A stretch of DNA of 64,000 nt, taken from contig NZ_NIWW01000004.1 of assembly GCF_002201535.1 (NCBI RefSeq), positions 186,001-250,000 of the forward strand, written 5' to 3'. Made by a program: the position numbers and the translations under genes. Each line of letters begins with the position of its first letter. The first letter of the stretch is position 1. Source of the DNA: Lacimicrobium sp. SS2-24 (lineage in GTDB: Bacteria > Pseudomonadota > Gammaproteobacteria > Enterobacterales > Alteromonadaceae). Below the pieces are notes generated by a model. That model searched no databases and was not told where the DNA came from. It saw nothing but the letters and a program-made list of their open reading frames with translations. Shown here piece after piece: positions 9,601 through 18,525 of the stretch.

Positions 9601-11547
9601 ATGCGCAATTCAGAGCTTGTTCTAGTATCTCTGCTTTCCTGGTTAATTGCTATCTCGCTAGGCTTTGGCGCAATTTTCCTGGGCAAAGGAAAACCGCCAT
9701 TTATTCAGGCAGAACACGCTTTGAGTACCGCACCGAAAAGGATTTCGACGTCTCTCACAAAGCAAAGTCCCAAACTATTGGAAGCCTCGACAGACGCCAA
9801 AGTAGAGCACTATCTCAGCAGTTTCAACAGAGCCCCCGACTCCTTTTGTGACAAACAAAACCTGAAAAATGTGCTTGCCTGCCTTGCATTTCGTAAAGAT
9901 GCGAACACGTTGAACAGATTAAAACAGATCGCTGAGCGTCAACAAATAGTCCCCTGCACTGCGGCGGGCAATCGGAACCGCTCCTGGCAACTAGCACTGG
10001 CCTTAGATCAAATGAAACATCTTGCTCCTGAACGAGATTACCGATTGCTAGAAGAGAAACTCACTAAGTCACTAAAACAGTGTCTGGAGGTGCTCGATGG
10101 CGGCAGCGCATCACTATGGCATGGACGCTTTTCAATTGGTGCCGAATCATTCTTGGTTGCAGCTAGCTTGTCTGAGCCGAAAGAGTTACTTGATAGAGCT
10201 TTCTATCACTTTGACCAGAGTGTGCAAGCTCTGGAACTGACAGAGGGCTGGCCCGGAGGATACAACTACTGGATCCAGAACAGAGGTTTAACTTTTTTCC
10301 TTGCCGTTCAGACCTACCTCAGAAGTGGCGAAGATTCACTCTATAAGTCGAGATTACTTAGACTCGCTAAACGCAACGCGCTCTGGCACATATATATGAC
10401 GCGGCCAGATGGACAAATACAGCCAACCGGCGATGAGGGTAGTCGTGTCGACCTCAAAGATGAGAGTAAAAAGGTCATCGACTTATTGGCAAAAATCACC
10501 CGCTCCCCTGAGACAGCGACCTTCGCGGATTATATTCAACAACGGCATGGCAGAGCTAGCTACCATCCAAGTTATTACTGGCTAATTCCATTTGTATACG
10601 ACCCCAGCGTAGAGTTCTTGCCTACGAAAAATAAGGGGTTAAGTGTTTTCGATGGCTGGCTTCCTAACAACGAGATATTCGGCGAAGCCTACTTTAATCA
10701 GATCATTTTAAGAACGGGATGGGGCTCTGAAGACACTTTTGTGCTTATAAATGGTGGCCAGCAATTTAGTCATCACCAGCATGCAGACGCAGGTCACTTT
10801 ACTTACTTTTCCGACGGCGAACCGATTGCAGTGGATGGTGCGTTCTATAATGGCGTTCTTAAAAAAAACCGCCTCTATTACGGTATTCGTAGCAACTCAA
10901 AGAACCTGATCAATCTATCCACAGCCGACACTAATTATCAGCCCACACATAGATTCAAGCAACGCGTTGAAGACGGTACTCAAAACCTTTCTATGCCTCA
11001 TGGTAGCGCTGTGATATCAGTACAGGACTGGCTTGAAACAAACCGAAGAAGTGGCAAACACCATCGCAGTAACTTAATCCAGTTTGATCACCAGTTTCCC
11101 GCCACAGTAGTGCTTGATTTAAGCCCTGCGTATTTCTCAGACAAGGTAGTGACCGGTCGTGTTACTCGCTCCTTTATGATGGATGAAAAGGGAAGCTTAA
11201 GAATAAAAGACAGCTTTAAAGGTATATCCGGAACCATAGTCAGCCATTTGAATCTTCCAAGCCTGACGGACTCAAGATGCATTGATAATGATATTGAAGG
11301 GATACCAGTAACACCAGACTTACAATTACGGATTAAGATTGATGGATTACCTGCTTGCGCTAGCACTTTCACTCAACATTTTTCCAATACATTAACTGAA
11401 CATCTGGAACAGCAAAAAGAACTCTCAAAAGGTAGAGCTTGGTCTGATGGTGCATTTAGTGTCATGAACGCGGCGATCTATGGTAATGATCAGTTAACAG
11501 AGATTGAGTTTATTTTTTATAGAAATATTAACAACGGAATACCCTAG
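9601..11547 (+). CDS. Heparinase II/III-like polysaccharide lyase, membrane-anchored
   Basis: 648 aa. Residues ~5-28 form a single hydrophobic segment followed by no clear cleavage site, so it is probably an inner-membrane anchor or uncleaved signal. Residues ~60-330 fit an alpha-helical toroid. The segment SHHQHADAGHFTYFSDGEP with H391, H392, H394 and D396, then VDGAFYN, matches the heparinase II/III beta-sandwich motif (HxHxDxxxFxxxxxGxxxxxD). The family cleaves uronic-acid polysaccharides by elimination or acts as a hydrolase. It is read divergently from the polymerase-like gene, the only such lyase here, and is likely periplasmic, trimming or clearing the EPS. The TAG stop lies at the edge of the degraded MBOAT remnant. 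Confidence 0.75.
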   Translation: MRNSELVLVSLLSWLIAISLGFGAIFLGKGKPPFIQAEHALSTAPKRISTSLTKQSPKLLEASTDAKVEHYLSSFNRAPDSFCDKQNLKNVLACLAFRKDANTLNRLKQIAERQQIVPCTAAGNRNRSWQLALALDQMKHLAPERDYRLLEEKLTKSLKQCLEVLDGGSASLWHGRFSIGAESFLVAASLSEPKELLDRAFYHFDQSVQALELTEGWPGGYNYWIQNRGLTFFLAVQTYLRSGEDSLYKSRLLRLAKRNALWHIYMTRPDGQIQPTGDEGSRVDLKDESKKVIDLLAKITRSPETATFADYIQQRHGRASYHPSYYWLIPFVYDPSVEFLPTKNKGLSVFDGWLPNNEIFGEAYFNQIILRTGWGSEDTFVLINGGQQFSHHQHADAGHFTYFSDGEPIAVDGAFYNGVLKKNRLYYGIRSNSKNLINLSTADTNYQPTHRFKQRVEDGTQNLSMPHGSAVISVQDWLETNRRSGKHHRSNLIQFDHQFPATVVLDLSPAYFSDKVVTGRVTRSFMMDEKGSLRIKDSFKGISGTIVSHLNLPSLTDSRCIDNDIEGIPVTPDLQLRIKIDGLPACASTFTQHFSNTLTEHLEQQKELSKGRAWSDGAFSVMNAAIYGNDQLTEIEFIFYRNINNGIP

Positions 11548-11593
11548 GTCAGCTCAAATAAATTTCGCTTTCGCTTTTTAACTTGCACATTAC

Positions 11594-11888
11594 TCAGAAC
11601 TGGAAATAAAAAAACCGCTTCACCACTCGATAGCGAAAACAACACATGTAGCAAACCCAGTAACGCGCCAGATTGCGGCCATACTGGCCGTACCTTGCAC
11701 CATTCCATGAGTATCTCGACTTGTCTTGGAGGAGCGTAATGTAAGAATATGGCCCCTCCCAATATAATGAAAGGCCAGAGCCCAAAAGAAGACCGCTGGT
11801 GTGTAAGGTTGGTAGCCATAGAATTCAGGTAAGAAAGTGCTGCAGATATATCATTTGCTCTAAACAATATCCGAGAAAAACCACAAAA
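11594..11888 (-). pseudogene. Degraded 3' end of an MBOAT O-acyltransferase gene
   Basis: On the minus strand, a reading frame beginning after TAA at 11891-11889 gives SRILFRANDISAALSYLNSM, which aligns with WVFFRAVTLDGATGMLQSM at residues 379-397 of the intact MBOAT protein at 13673-15235. Further on, PQSGALLGLLHVLFSLSSGE matches the C-terminal region of that family. The expected C-terminus (intact copy: FLYFQF) appears as RFFYFQF followed by TGA, but in a different frame, shifted near a run of seven A at 11608-11614. So the gene has lost its first ~370 codons and carries a frameshift. It is a remnant of a second O-acetyltransferase, not a live gene. The same stretch can also be read as a 107-codon open frame ending at 11544. 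Confidence 0.8.
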
Positions 11889-11929
11889 TTAGACTCAACC
11901 CTGCAGCATGCCACGAATAGCAAAAAAGG

Positions 11930-12434
11930 TTACAAGTGGTTTCTGACTGAGCTATCCAAGTTTTATAACCAGTTTGAAGATCTGGTGGATTTCGATGCCG
12001 AGCTGTTTACCAATGTTAATCGCTCCGAAGTGCACACATCCGGAGTCGAATGGCGAGGCAGTGGGCAACTGAACGAGTGGCTCAGTGTCAGCCTGGATTT
12101 TGCCTATCTGGATATTGATGTTAAAGATAGCGTCAGCCATCTGCGTAGACGCCCGAAATGGTCAGGCGGTATTCAGCTTGTTGCACAGCGGGACAGCATT
12201 AACATCACGCTCTCTGCCGACTCCCGTGGCGATTTCTACGACAGTTCCATACCCACCGGTGAAATCCTGCTGAGCGGTTACACCGAAGTGGCCTTAGCGG
12301 CCCGCTGGCACCTGAGCAACAACCTTAGCTTTAGCCTGAGTCTGGATAACCTTCTGGATAAAAACTTCCAGCAATCGGTAGGCTTTATCGACCCGGGTCG
12401 TCAGGCCAGAGCGGGCATCCGGTATCGTCTGTAA
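11930..12434 (+). pseudogene. 3' remnant of a BtuB-like TonB-dependent receptor gene
   Basis: The open frame opens near 11799, but recognisable receptor sequence starts only around 11930-11945 with KFYNQFEDLVDFDAELF. It then shows a run of outer-membrane beta strands (NVNRSEVHTSGVEWRG, LSVSLDFAYLDIDVKD) and ends LDNLLDKNFQQSVGFIDPGR followed by ARAGIRYRL. That is the usual last barrel strands of a vitamin-B12-type receptor (NLFDKDYxxxxGYxxPGR). The plug domain and most of the barrel, roughly 400 or more residues, are absent, and no start or ribosome site suits it. It abuts the MBOAT remnant head to head, each lacking its 5' end, so one rearrangement or deletion probably made both. Confidence 0.78.
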
Positions 12435-12455
12435 ACCTAACACCATTTGATCAAA

Positions 12456-12478
12456 CCCATACCTGCTCGGGGTATGGG
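12456..12478. terminator. Hairpin between converging gene ends
   Basis: An 8-bp perfect stem, CCCATACC (12456-12463) with GGTATGGG (12471-12478), closes a 7-nt loop. It starts 21 nt after the receptor-remnant stop and ends next to the stop of the SGNH gene on the other strand. No T-run follows in either direction, so it may be a weak bidirectional terminator or simply a relic of the lost receptor gene's terminator. Confidence 0.35.
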
Positions 12479-13663
12479 CTATCTGCCAAGTCCTGATTTC
12501 AGTTTATCCCATTGCGCCTGTGATTGGAGCAACCCTTCGTTATTTTCCCGGATTATTGTCTCGATAGTATGTTCGTTCAAGCGATGACCAAAGTTATCTG
12601 GCTCGCCCGATTTCATGCGCCGTAATATTAAATCCCCCACATCTGATTTGTAGTGGGCGGGCTCCCAATAGAACTCCATTTCCTGATGTGGGGTGGATAC
12701 GGGCACCGGCTCAAGCGTGTACTGACTAAACCCACTGAAATCCCAGAGCTCTATTGATTCGGCATGGTTATTCAAAGCTGCAAGGTAAGTTTTCCACCTC
12801 ATAAAGTCCTGCCAGTAACCTTTTTCTGCCAACACCTGAAGGTACGAGTAATGATAAGGGCTGGTAAAAATAGTCAGACGGATATCAGCATTATTCAGAG
12901 TACTTATAAAAGTACGCAGCTTCGAAAATTCTCCCGAATCGCCCTGCTCGGGCTCGAATACAAGATTATCCTTGTTGAGCCGCTGTTCTATTTCATCCAG
13001 TTTTTGATTAAATAAAGGAATCACTCCCTCCAACTTTACAATCTGCCGATACTCTTGAGCCGTATTGAATCCCATAGAGGTTATGCTGCTGACCTCCGAA
13101 TCCTGCGAAAAAAGGGTTCTGATGGTTGCTGAGAGTGCATCCAGAGATAGGGTCATTGCCATCTTTTCCTTCAGCATAAACCATTGAGTCTGTTCGCTAT
13201 TCTCCGAACGCAGATAAGGTAAACGGCTGTTATAGTCAGCCTTAGCGGAAGATTGAGCGTGGGACGATTTCGTCGACAGAAAATCCAGGAAGTCCACACT
13301 GAGAATCACTTCTTTTACCGAGTTGTTTGCATGAATAACATTCAGCCCGTAGTCCAGCTGCATCGCCAAACTCGCACCCGGCATCCCCAAATTGTAAACC
13401 CGCCCCGACTCAAACAACTCATGTTTAGGATCGATTCCCATCTCAATTCTGGAGTTTCCTAGCAGCAACACCTGCGGTGCCGCCTGAACACTGCGATAAG
13501 CTTTAGAAATCCTAGAGCGATTTCCGGCCTCAGGCTTAGTCGCATTGATACCCTGATAAACCGGCGACCAATACATTCCGAAAGGATCAACGACCCAATT
13601 AATTAGCCCTATTGAGGCTAAAACACATGAGAACGAAAGCGCAAAAATCAGAATAAACCTCAT
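12479..13663 (-). CDS. SGNH-like (AlgX/AlgJ-type) protein, MBOAT partner
   Basis: 394 aa with an N-terminal hydrophobic segment (residues ~3-22), so it is probably anchored in the inner membrane and faces the periplasm. LLLGNSRIEMGIDP near residue 70 looks like SGNH block I (GxSR variant) and YWEPAHYKSDVGD near the C-terminus looks like the block with catalytic Asp/His. It lies 9 bp downstream of the MBOAT gene in the same direction. MBOAT plus SGNH pairs pass acetyl groups across the membrane to polysaccharides (as AlgI with AlgJ/AlgX). Function is by position and motifs; overall similarity to AlgX is low. Confidence 0.65.
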   Translation of the reverse strand: MRFILIFALSFSCVLASIGLINWVVDPFGMYWSPVYQGINATKPEAGNRSRISKAYRSVQAAPQVLLLGNSRIEMGIDPKHELFESGRVYNLGMPGASLAMQLDYGLNVIHANNSVKEVILSVDFLDFLSTKSSHAQSSAKADYNSRLPYLRSENSEQTQWFMLKEKMAMTLSLDALSATIRTLFSQDSEVSSITSMGFNTAQEYRQIVKLEGVIPLFNQKLDEIEQRLNKDNLVFEPEQGDSGEFSKLRTFISTLNNADIRLTIFTSPYHYSYLQVLAEKGYWQDFMRWKTYLAALNNHAESIELWDFSGFSQYTLEPVPVSTPHQEMEFYWEPAHYKSDVGDLILRRMKSGEPDNFGHRLNEHTIETIIRENNEGLLQSQAQWDKLKSGLGR

Positions 13664-13672
13664 TGATAGTCC

Positions 13673-15235
13673 TTAGAACTGGAAGTACAAAAATTCACTG
13701 ACCTGCGAGAGAGTCAGTACTGCCAGCGCAGCCATTGCTCCAGTTGCGACAGCCCAATACCAGGTTACTCTGAAGCCTTTTCCTTCTGTGGCAGATATCA
13801 GTGGCCAAAACGTTGCGGCTCTGGCATAACACAATGAACTTAACGAGCCCTGGTAACGGGCAAATAGATCCTGAACATTAGGCAGCAACACCACTGCAAA
13901 AAGTAACACCGCGTTCCAAAGCCAGGTTTTCATAAAGATTTCGCCTCCACCATTAGGTGTTGAAATACCAAGCGAATTGAACAGATCAGTTAGCCCCAAT
14001 CTGACCGCTATACCGTTGGGTACAGCGATTCCATTCATACCTGCCATGCTTTGCAGCATACCCGTGGCGCCATCCAGGGTTACCGCTCTGAAAAATACCC
14101 ATCCCACCACAACACAAAGCATCGTTACCAACCAGGAAATAAAAATATAAAGGCCCTCCTTCCGGACTCCTTCAGCCAAATTAGCTGTCACTCGCTGCCA
14201 GCCATGGTTGATGGCAAGATAGAACCCGTGTAACGCGCCCCAAATCACAAAGTTCCAGCCTGCTCCGTGCCACAAACCACCTAGAAGCATGGTAATAAAC
14301 AGGTTGGTGTAGCGTTTCGTTTCACCCTTGCGGTTCCCGCCAAGAGGTATATAGATATAGTCTCTGAGAAAACGTGACAAGGTAATATGCCAGCGCCGCC
14401 AAAACTCGGAAATACTTGCCGATTTATAAGGCGAATAAAAATTGAGAGGTAATATGATGCCGAACATCCTAGCCAGGCCAATAGCCATGTCTGAATAGCC
14501 AGAAAAATCAAAATATAATTGGAAGGTATAGGCCAGCGCGCCGCCCCATGCCGTAAAGAAATCCACTGTCTGTCCCGCATCCACCTGAGCAAAAACAGGG
14601 TTAGCATACACAGCAACGCCATCCGCAAGCACAGTCTTCTTGAACAAGCCAATAGCGAAGATACTTATCCCAACAACAAAATGGTTCACATCAAAGCGAT
14701 AACGCTCACTACGCATAAACTGTGGAAGCATTTCCTTATGATGAACGATAGGACCCGCAATCAGTTGAGGGAAGAAACACACAAAGAGCGCATAGTGAAT
14801 AAACGAATACTCTCTGGTAATCCCCTTATAGGAGTCCACAAGGTAAGCAATTTGCTGGAAGGTAAAAAACGAAATCGCCAGAGGTAATAGTATTTGCCCC
14901 AGATCCCAAGACGTATCCAATGTGGCATTGATATTAAAAACAATAAAACCGGCGTACTTATAGTAAGCAATTAACGCCAGGTTCATCGCAACGCCTAGTA
15001 TCAGTATGGATTTACTGCCAGAACTCCCCAGCCGCTGGCCCAACTTAAAGTTAAACACCATGGAGAAAAGCAGTAAAAGCAGGTAGACCGGATTCCACCA
15101 TGAATAAAAGAACAAAGAGCAAACAACCAGTACACCTATTGCTGCCTCATTTCCCCAGCGCCTGGCACAGATGAAAAAGGCCAATAATGTCAGAGGGAGG
15201 AAGGCAAATAAAAATTCCGGTGAGTTAAACAGCAT
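13673..15235 (-). CDS. MBOAT-family polysaccharide O-acyltransferase (AlgI-like)
   Basis: 520 aa with about 11-12 membrane segments. N-terminal MLFNSPEFLFAFLPLTLL, then PLAISFFTFQQIAYLVDSY, YFDFSGYSDMAIGLARMFGI and EFWRRWHITLSRFLRDYIYI are hallmark AlgI stretches. The catalytic histidine is H323 in LLGGLWHGAGWNFVIWG, and the C-terminus ends FLYFQF as in the family. Such proteins move acetyl (or another acyl) from the cytoplasm across the inner membrane for EPS O-acylation, with an SGNH partner, here the next gene. Three kilobases away lies a broken second copy (11594-11888). Confidence 0.92.
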   Translation of the reverse strand: MLFNSPEFLFAFLPLTLLAFFICARRWGNEAAIGVLVVCSLFFYSWWNPVYLLLLLFSMVFNFKLGQRLGSSGSKSILILGVAMNLALIAYYKYAGFIVFNINATLDTSWDLGQILLPLAISFFTFQQIAYLVDSYKGITREYSFIHYALFVCFFPQLIAGPIVHHKEMLPQFMRSERYRFDVNHFVVGISIFAIGLFKKTVLADGVAVYANPVFAQVDAGQTVDFFTAWGGALAYTFQLYFDFSGYSDMAIGLARMFGIILPLNFYSPYKSASISEFWRRWHITLSRFLRDYIYIPLGGNRKGETKRYTNLFITMLLGGLWHGAGWNFVIWGALHGFYLAINHGWQRVTANLAEGVRKEGLYIFISWLVTMLCVVVGWVFFRAVTLDGATGMLQSMAGMNGIAVPNGIAVRLGLTDLFNSLGISTPNGGGEIFMKTWLWNAVLLFAVVLLPNVQDLFARYQGSLSSLCYARAATFWPLISATEGKGFRVTWYWAVATGAMAALAVLTLSQVSEFLYFQF

Positions 15236-15285
15236 GAAGGAGTCCTTTTTATACGGCTGTCAGATGCGTTTTCCGAAGATAATAA

Positions 15286-16116
15286 TTAGTTCTTGTCCAA
15301 CTTGCTACAAACAAAACTGTAGGTAAGCTTTTCCAACTCTCGTTTAAACTCTGACGCCGAAAAAGTATGGTCAGCTTGTTCAAGTCGGTGAATCTCGCAT
15401 TGCTCATTGTTTACGGCTGACCAGGCCATGTTGCCTATCACCTGCTGCTCAAATTCCCTGGCGGTGAGATCCACTCCGCTTAACACCAGACAGATTTTTC
15501 CATGAAATTTCTCAATGCCAGACTGCATGCGCTGCTGATAGCTGCCCTGCATCTGATTGTCTGTGGCCATAGAGTCCTGCACAAAACCTTTGGCGTCTTT
15601 AAGACTGCCCCCAAGGTTTATCTTCCCGCCAAGCAGTTTCTTCCAGAAATCCTTTGATAACAACCGTTGCAAATAATAGTGTCTGACCATGGTTTTACCC
15701 ATTGCCGCTTCACTTCTGAGCCAGGGATTCAGCAATACCAACCCCTTAACCCTATTGTCTTTATGGGCGTAAATCATTGCTGCAGAGGCCGCATCGCACA
15801 GTCCCCAAATCACTAGCTGAGACAGGCCAGTTTCAGCGCAGAAAGCATCAATGGCAGATTTAATGTCATCACAAACTGCTTCAAAGGGCTGTTTTTGTCC
15901 TTCACTATCCCCCATGCCCCGGTAATCAAAACGCATAGACGCAATGCCCTGCGTGGCCAGCCCTCTGGAGAGCTGCACAAACTGACGATGACTACCCACC
16001 CGATATTGAGGCCCACCTACGACAATCAGCACCCCCGCTGAATGACAATTTAGTGGCTGATGGACTATCCCCAAAAGACACTGTCCATGAAGCTCAAAAC
16101 TGATAGCCTTTTCCAT
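15286..16116 (-). CDS. Alpha/beta hydrolase 1, exosortase A system-associated (cysteine at nucleophile elbow)
   Basis: 276 aa when started at the ATG at 16116-16114; the frame stays open to 16197, but this ATG shares its A with the TAA of hydrolase 2 (TAATG). Fold markers are IVVGGPQYRVGSHRQF, FDYRGMGDSEG and a late histidine in EQADHTFS. The nucleophile elbow reads WGLCDAASA, so cysteine replaces the normal serine, as in the TIGR03100-type hydrolases of XrtA loci. Substrate unknown; a thioester on the locus's carrier protein is a reasonable guess. Tight coupling to hydrolase 2 suggests that the two act together. Confidence 0.88.
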   Translation of the reverse strand: MEKAISFELHGQCLLGIVHQPLNCHSAGVLIVVGGPQYRVGSHRQFVQLSRGLATQGIASMRFDYRGMGDSEGQKQPFEAVCDDIKSAIDAFCAETGLSQLVIWGLCDAASAAMIYAHKDNRVKGLVLLNPWLRSEAAMGKTMVRHYYLQRLLSKDFWKKLLGGKINLGGSLKDAKGFVQDSMATDNQMQGSYQQRMQSGIEKFHGKICLVLSGVDLTAREFEQQVIGNMAWSAVNNEQCEIHRLEQADHTFSASEFKRELEKLTYSFVCSKLDKN

Positions 16117-16901
16117 TATCCCTGCACTCCTTTTAGACTCACCGGATACAAGTCCGGCACATCGAAGGTTTCGGGGTTCTGCCAGAATGCCGGGCAAGGA
16201 AAGGTCTGCAATTTCAGATTTGGCTCTAGCCAGTCGGCGGTTATTCGTTCTATTACCGGGGTGAGTTTGTCGGTGCCAAGTTCCAGCCAGGTGACCGGAG
16301 ACTGAGCATCCGCCTCTGCTTTAAGCTGTTCAATAGAAGCCAGCAGGGTTTCATTAACGGGGTAGCCCGCCACTTCAACGGTTCCACCTTCTTTTATCCG
16401 TTGCCGCCAGTCCACTTTCTCGGCACTGCCCTTCATCATACTACTGGCTTGTTTCAGACGAAGAAACTGACTGACAAGCAACTTACCGCTGGTTACCGGC
16501 TTCCACAGTAATTGGCTGTTTATGGGTAGCGCCTGATGTAACTGCTGCTGAAAATGCAGTTGCATCAGAGCACCAAAACGCACACCCCATAAGCTAATCT
16601 GTTCAACGTCCCGGGACAGTAACCACTGCCCTGCAGTAAGGATGTCCTCCAGCCAGATATCCGTGTTGGCCTGATTAATATCCCCTTCGCTGTCACCCGT
16701 ACCATAGTAATCAAGCGTACAAACAGGCAATCCCTGAGTAGCGAAGTATTGCGCCTGCTTTGCCATCACAGCCCTTGCGAGATTCATTTCCTCGAACAGC
16801 GGCGGCAGGCATAAAACTGCTCGTCTGGCTGGCAAGGTGCCACTCAGGGTAAGCAGTACTCTACCTGCTGATGAAGGAATAAAGTGACCAGACAAATTCA
16901 T
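16116..16901 (-). CDS. Alpha/beta hydrolase 2, exosortase A system-associated (arginine at nucleophile elbow)
   Basis: 261 aa. Fold markers are AVLCLPPLFEEMNLARAVM and LDYYGTGDSEGD. Where a serine nucleophile is expected the sequence reads LWGVRFGALMQL, so the position is arginine. This matches the TIGR03101-type family of XrtA loci, and implies either a different catalytic scheme or a non-catalytic partner. It overlaps the upstream GNAT gene (ATGA, 4 nt) and is fused by TAATG to hydrolase 1 downstream. Role unknown; position suggests processing of an acyl or aminoacyl group for the EPS. Confidence 0.86.
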   Translation of the reverse strand: MNLSGHFIPSSAGRVLLTLSGTLPARRAVLCLPPLFEEMNLARAVMAKQAQYFATQGLPVCTLDYYGTGDSEGDINQANTDIWLEDILTAGQWLLSRDVEQISLWGVRFGALMQLHFQQQLHQALPINSQLLWKPVTSGKLLVSQFLRLKQASSMMKGSAEKVDWRQRIKEGGTVEVAGYPVNETLLASIEQLKAEADAQSPVTWLELGTDKLTPVIERITADWLEPNLKLQTFPCPAFWQNPETFDVPDLYPVSLKGVQG

Positions 16902-17587
16902 GAAGGCAAAAGCGAGTCGCTGAAATCGAAAAAAGGCTTCCCTTTCTCACCAATACTTATAGCCAGATAAGGCTTTCGCGTCGCGAATGTAATTTGAAAA
17001 CTCCGGATTTTCAGAAAGACAACTGTACCAAGGCGCTTAGCCCCAAGTTTTTCATGTGTTGTCACCGATGCGAGATTATAGGCAGAGATGCGACTCAGGG
17101 TTGTCTGGTAACCAAGGGTGAGTAAGTCGTTGGATGCTCGCTGCCAGGTGTAGAAAAAAAGCCGGCCCAATCGATATTTCGGAACAACGTAAACATCAAA
17201 ATCCCATACCTGATCTGGAGCAAGCAAGACCCGATAATTCACCTCGTCTTCATCGAATGACGTGTTAGCAAACCAGGCACATGATGCGAGTTGATCATCT
17301 TTCGTAGCCATAAGACATCGCACATTTCCATCAAATCGCTTTTTAAGTTTTTCATCCGGCCGGGGAAGCGTCATTAACATAGAGCTGAACCGCTCAGTCC
17401 ATTCAAAATTAAAAGCATGGGCTCTTTTTTGTTCTTCTCGTTTCAAACTCTGTTGATAAAAGTGATAGATATAGAAACCGGATTGAGTACTTAACTTACT
17501 CAAAACAAAATGGATAAGGTAGCCGGAGCCTACCAAGAAGCCAAACTCATGATAGTTATTGATCAATTTCTGAAGCAGTGAACTCAT
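16898..17587 (-). CDS. GNAT-like acetyltransferase
   Basis: 229 aa, no signal peptide. The central part (residues ~80-190) fits a GNAT fold: VWDFDVYVVPKYRLGRLFFY resembles the acetyl-CoA-binding strand and loop, and ISAYNLASVTTHEKLGAKRL is the typical C-terminal N-x-S-x-x-x-H/Y-x-K-x-G-F signature region. It probably moves an acetyl group from acetyl-CoA to an amino sugar or amine in the cytoplasm. It overlaps the deacetylase upstream by 4 nt and hydrolase 2 downstream by 4 nt, within one transcript. The precise acceptor is unknown. Confidence 0.65.
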   Translation of the reverse strand: MSSLLQKLINNYHEFGFLVGSGYLIHFVLSKLSTQSGFYIYHFYQQSLKREEQKRAHAFNFEWTERFSSMLMTLPRPDEKLKKRFDGNVRCLMATKDDQLASCAWFANTSFDEDEVNYRVLLAPDQVWDFDVYVVPKYRLGRLFFYTWQRASNDLLTLGYQTTLSRISAYNLASVTTHEKLGAKRLGTVVFLKIRSFQITFATRKPYLAISIGEKGKPFFDFSDSLLPS

Positions 17588-18525
17588 TCATAACCCCAAA
17601 TCTGATTAAGTACAAGACGTCCCATAAACCTTGATGGCTCTCTGTCCCAAGGCGTAAAACGCCTGAGCAACCAAGGCGATGTATGGTGATTAGAGGTTCC
17701 CCAATTTGTAATAACAGCGGAATCGAAATCTGCCTGCTGAACTAACTTAACGGTATTCTCATCCAAATCTTTCCCCAACATCCCGTTTGGATAAGCAAAA
17801 TGTCTGACGTCTTTCCCCGTCCAGTTTTGTAACTGTGACTTACTTCTCGATATTTCCTGAAATTGTTCTTCCTGAGGCAATATTTTTAGGATGGGGTGAT
17901 TGACAGTATGTGCGCCAATATTAACGCCCCGATCGGAAAGCTGCCTAATCTGCTCAGGATTCATCATCAGGGGGGCTTGTTCACTTACGTTGTTTTCCTG
18001 ATAAAACCCATTAATTATCGACAACCTTGTCTCAACCGGGAGGTACTTTAGTTTTTTCAACCATGTTTCGGCCAGTGTTCGCCGTTGCGTGAAATCACTC
18101 AGAACTACGTTTTCGCCATTGAGCAATAGACTCTTACGTTGTGGATCGCTAAAGAGGTGAATGACTCTATCATTCCACATATTAACGCCTTCGCTGAAGC
18201 CCGTGGCCACATAGACGGTAGCCGGGATGGCATATTTTTCCAAAATCGGCTGGGCCACTGTCAGGTTGTTCAGATAACCATCATCAAAGGTGACACATAC
18301 TGCATTGGGCAATATGCGATTAGCTTTAAGATCAGCAACAGCTCTGTCCAAAGAGACAGGGGTAAAATAGCGAGCCAGTAAGGCCATTTGCTTTTCAAAT
18401 GTTTGTGTAGTGGGTAAGTCAGGTCTCAGAGGATCAGGCTTTTCCAATACCTGATGGTATACGAGGATGGATAGCTTCCCTCTTCCGAGCAATTTACCCG
18501 CCAGGGACATTCCCAAGCCAAACAT
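17584..18525 (-). CDS. Polysaccharide deacetylase (NodB-type)
   Basis: 313 aa when started at the ATG at 18525, which has GGAAG 7 nt upstream; the frame could also start at 18543. CVTFDDGYLNN holds the metal-binding Asp pair, and GAHTVNHPILKIL the His-x-x-x-His of motif 2; FAYPNG is motif 3. The family removes N- or O-acetyl groups from glycans in a metal-dependent way. There is a short hydrophobic N-terminus but no clear signal peptide. It is one of three such genes in the EPS locus (also 28785 and 44234) and leads the tightly overlapping deacetylase-GNAT-hydrolase 2-hydrolase 1 string. Confidence 0.88.
   Translation of the reverse strand: MFGLGMSLAGKLLGRGKLSILVYHQVLEKPDPLRPDLPTTQTFEKQMALLARYFTPVSLDRAVADLKANRILPNAVCVTFDDGYLNNLTVAQPILEKYAIPATVYVATGFSEGVNMWNDRVIHLFSDPQRKSLLLNGENVVLSDFTQRRTLAETWLKKLKYLPVETRLSIINGFYQENNVSEQAPLMMNPEQIRQLSDRGVNIGAHTVNHPILKILPQEEQFQEISRSKSQLQNWTGKDVRHFAYPNGMLGKDLDENTVKLVQQADFDSAVITNWGTSNHHTSPWLLRRFTPWDREPSRFMGRLVLNQIWGYE

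Noticed and set aside
11799-11930. 5' part of the open frame leading into the TonB-receptor remnant as a real N-terminus
   Set aside because: It overlaps the MBOAT remnant on the other strand, has no signal peptide or plug-domain sequence and no ribosome site.
16117-16197. Upstream extension of hydrolase 1
   Set aside because: It lies wholly inside hydrolase 2 and the TAATG junction at 16118-16114 explains the start.
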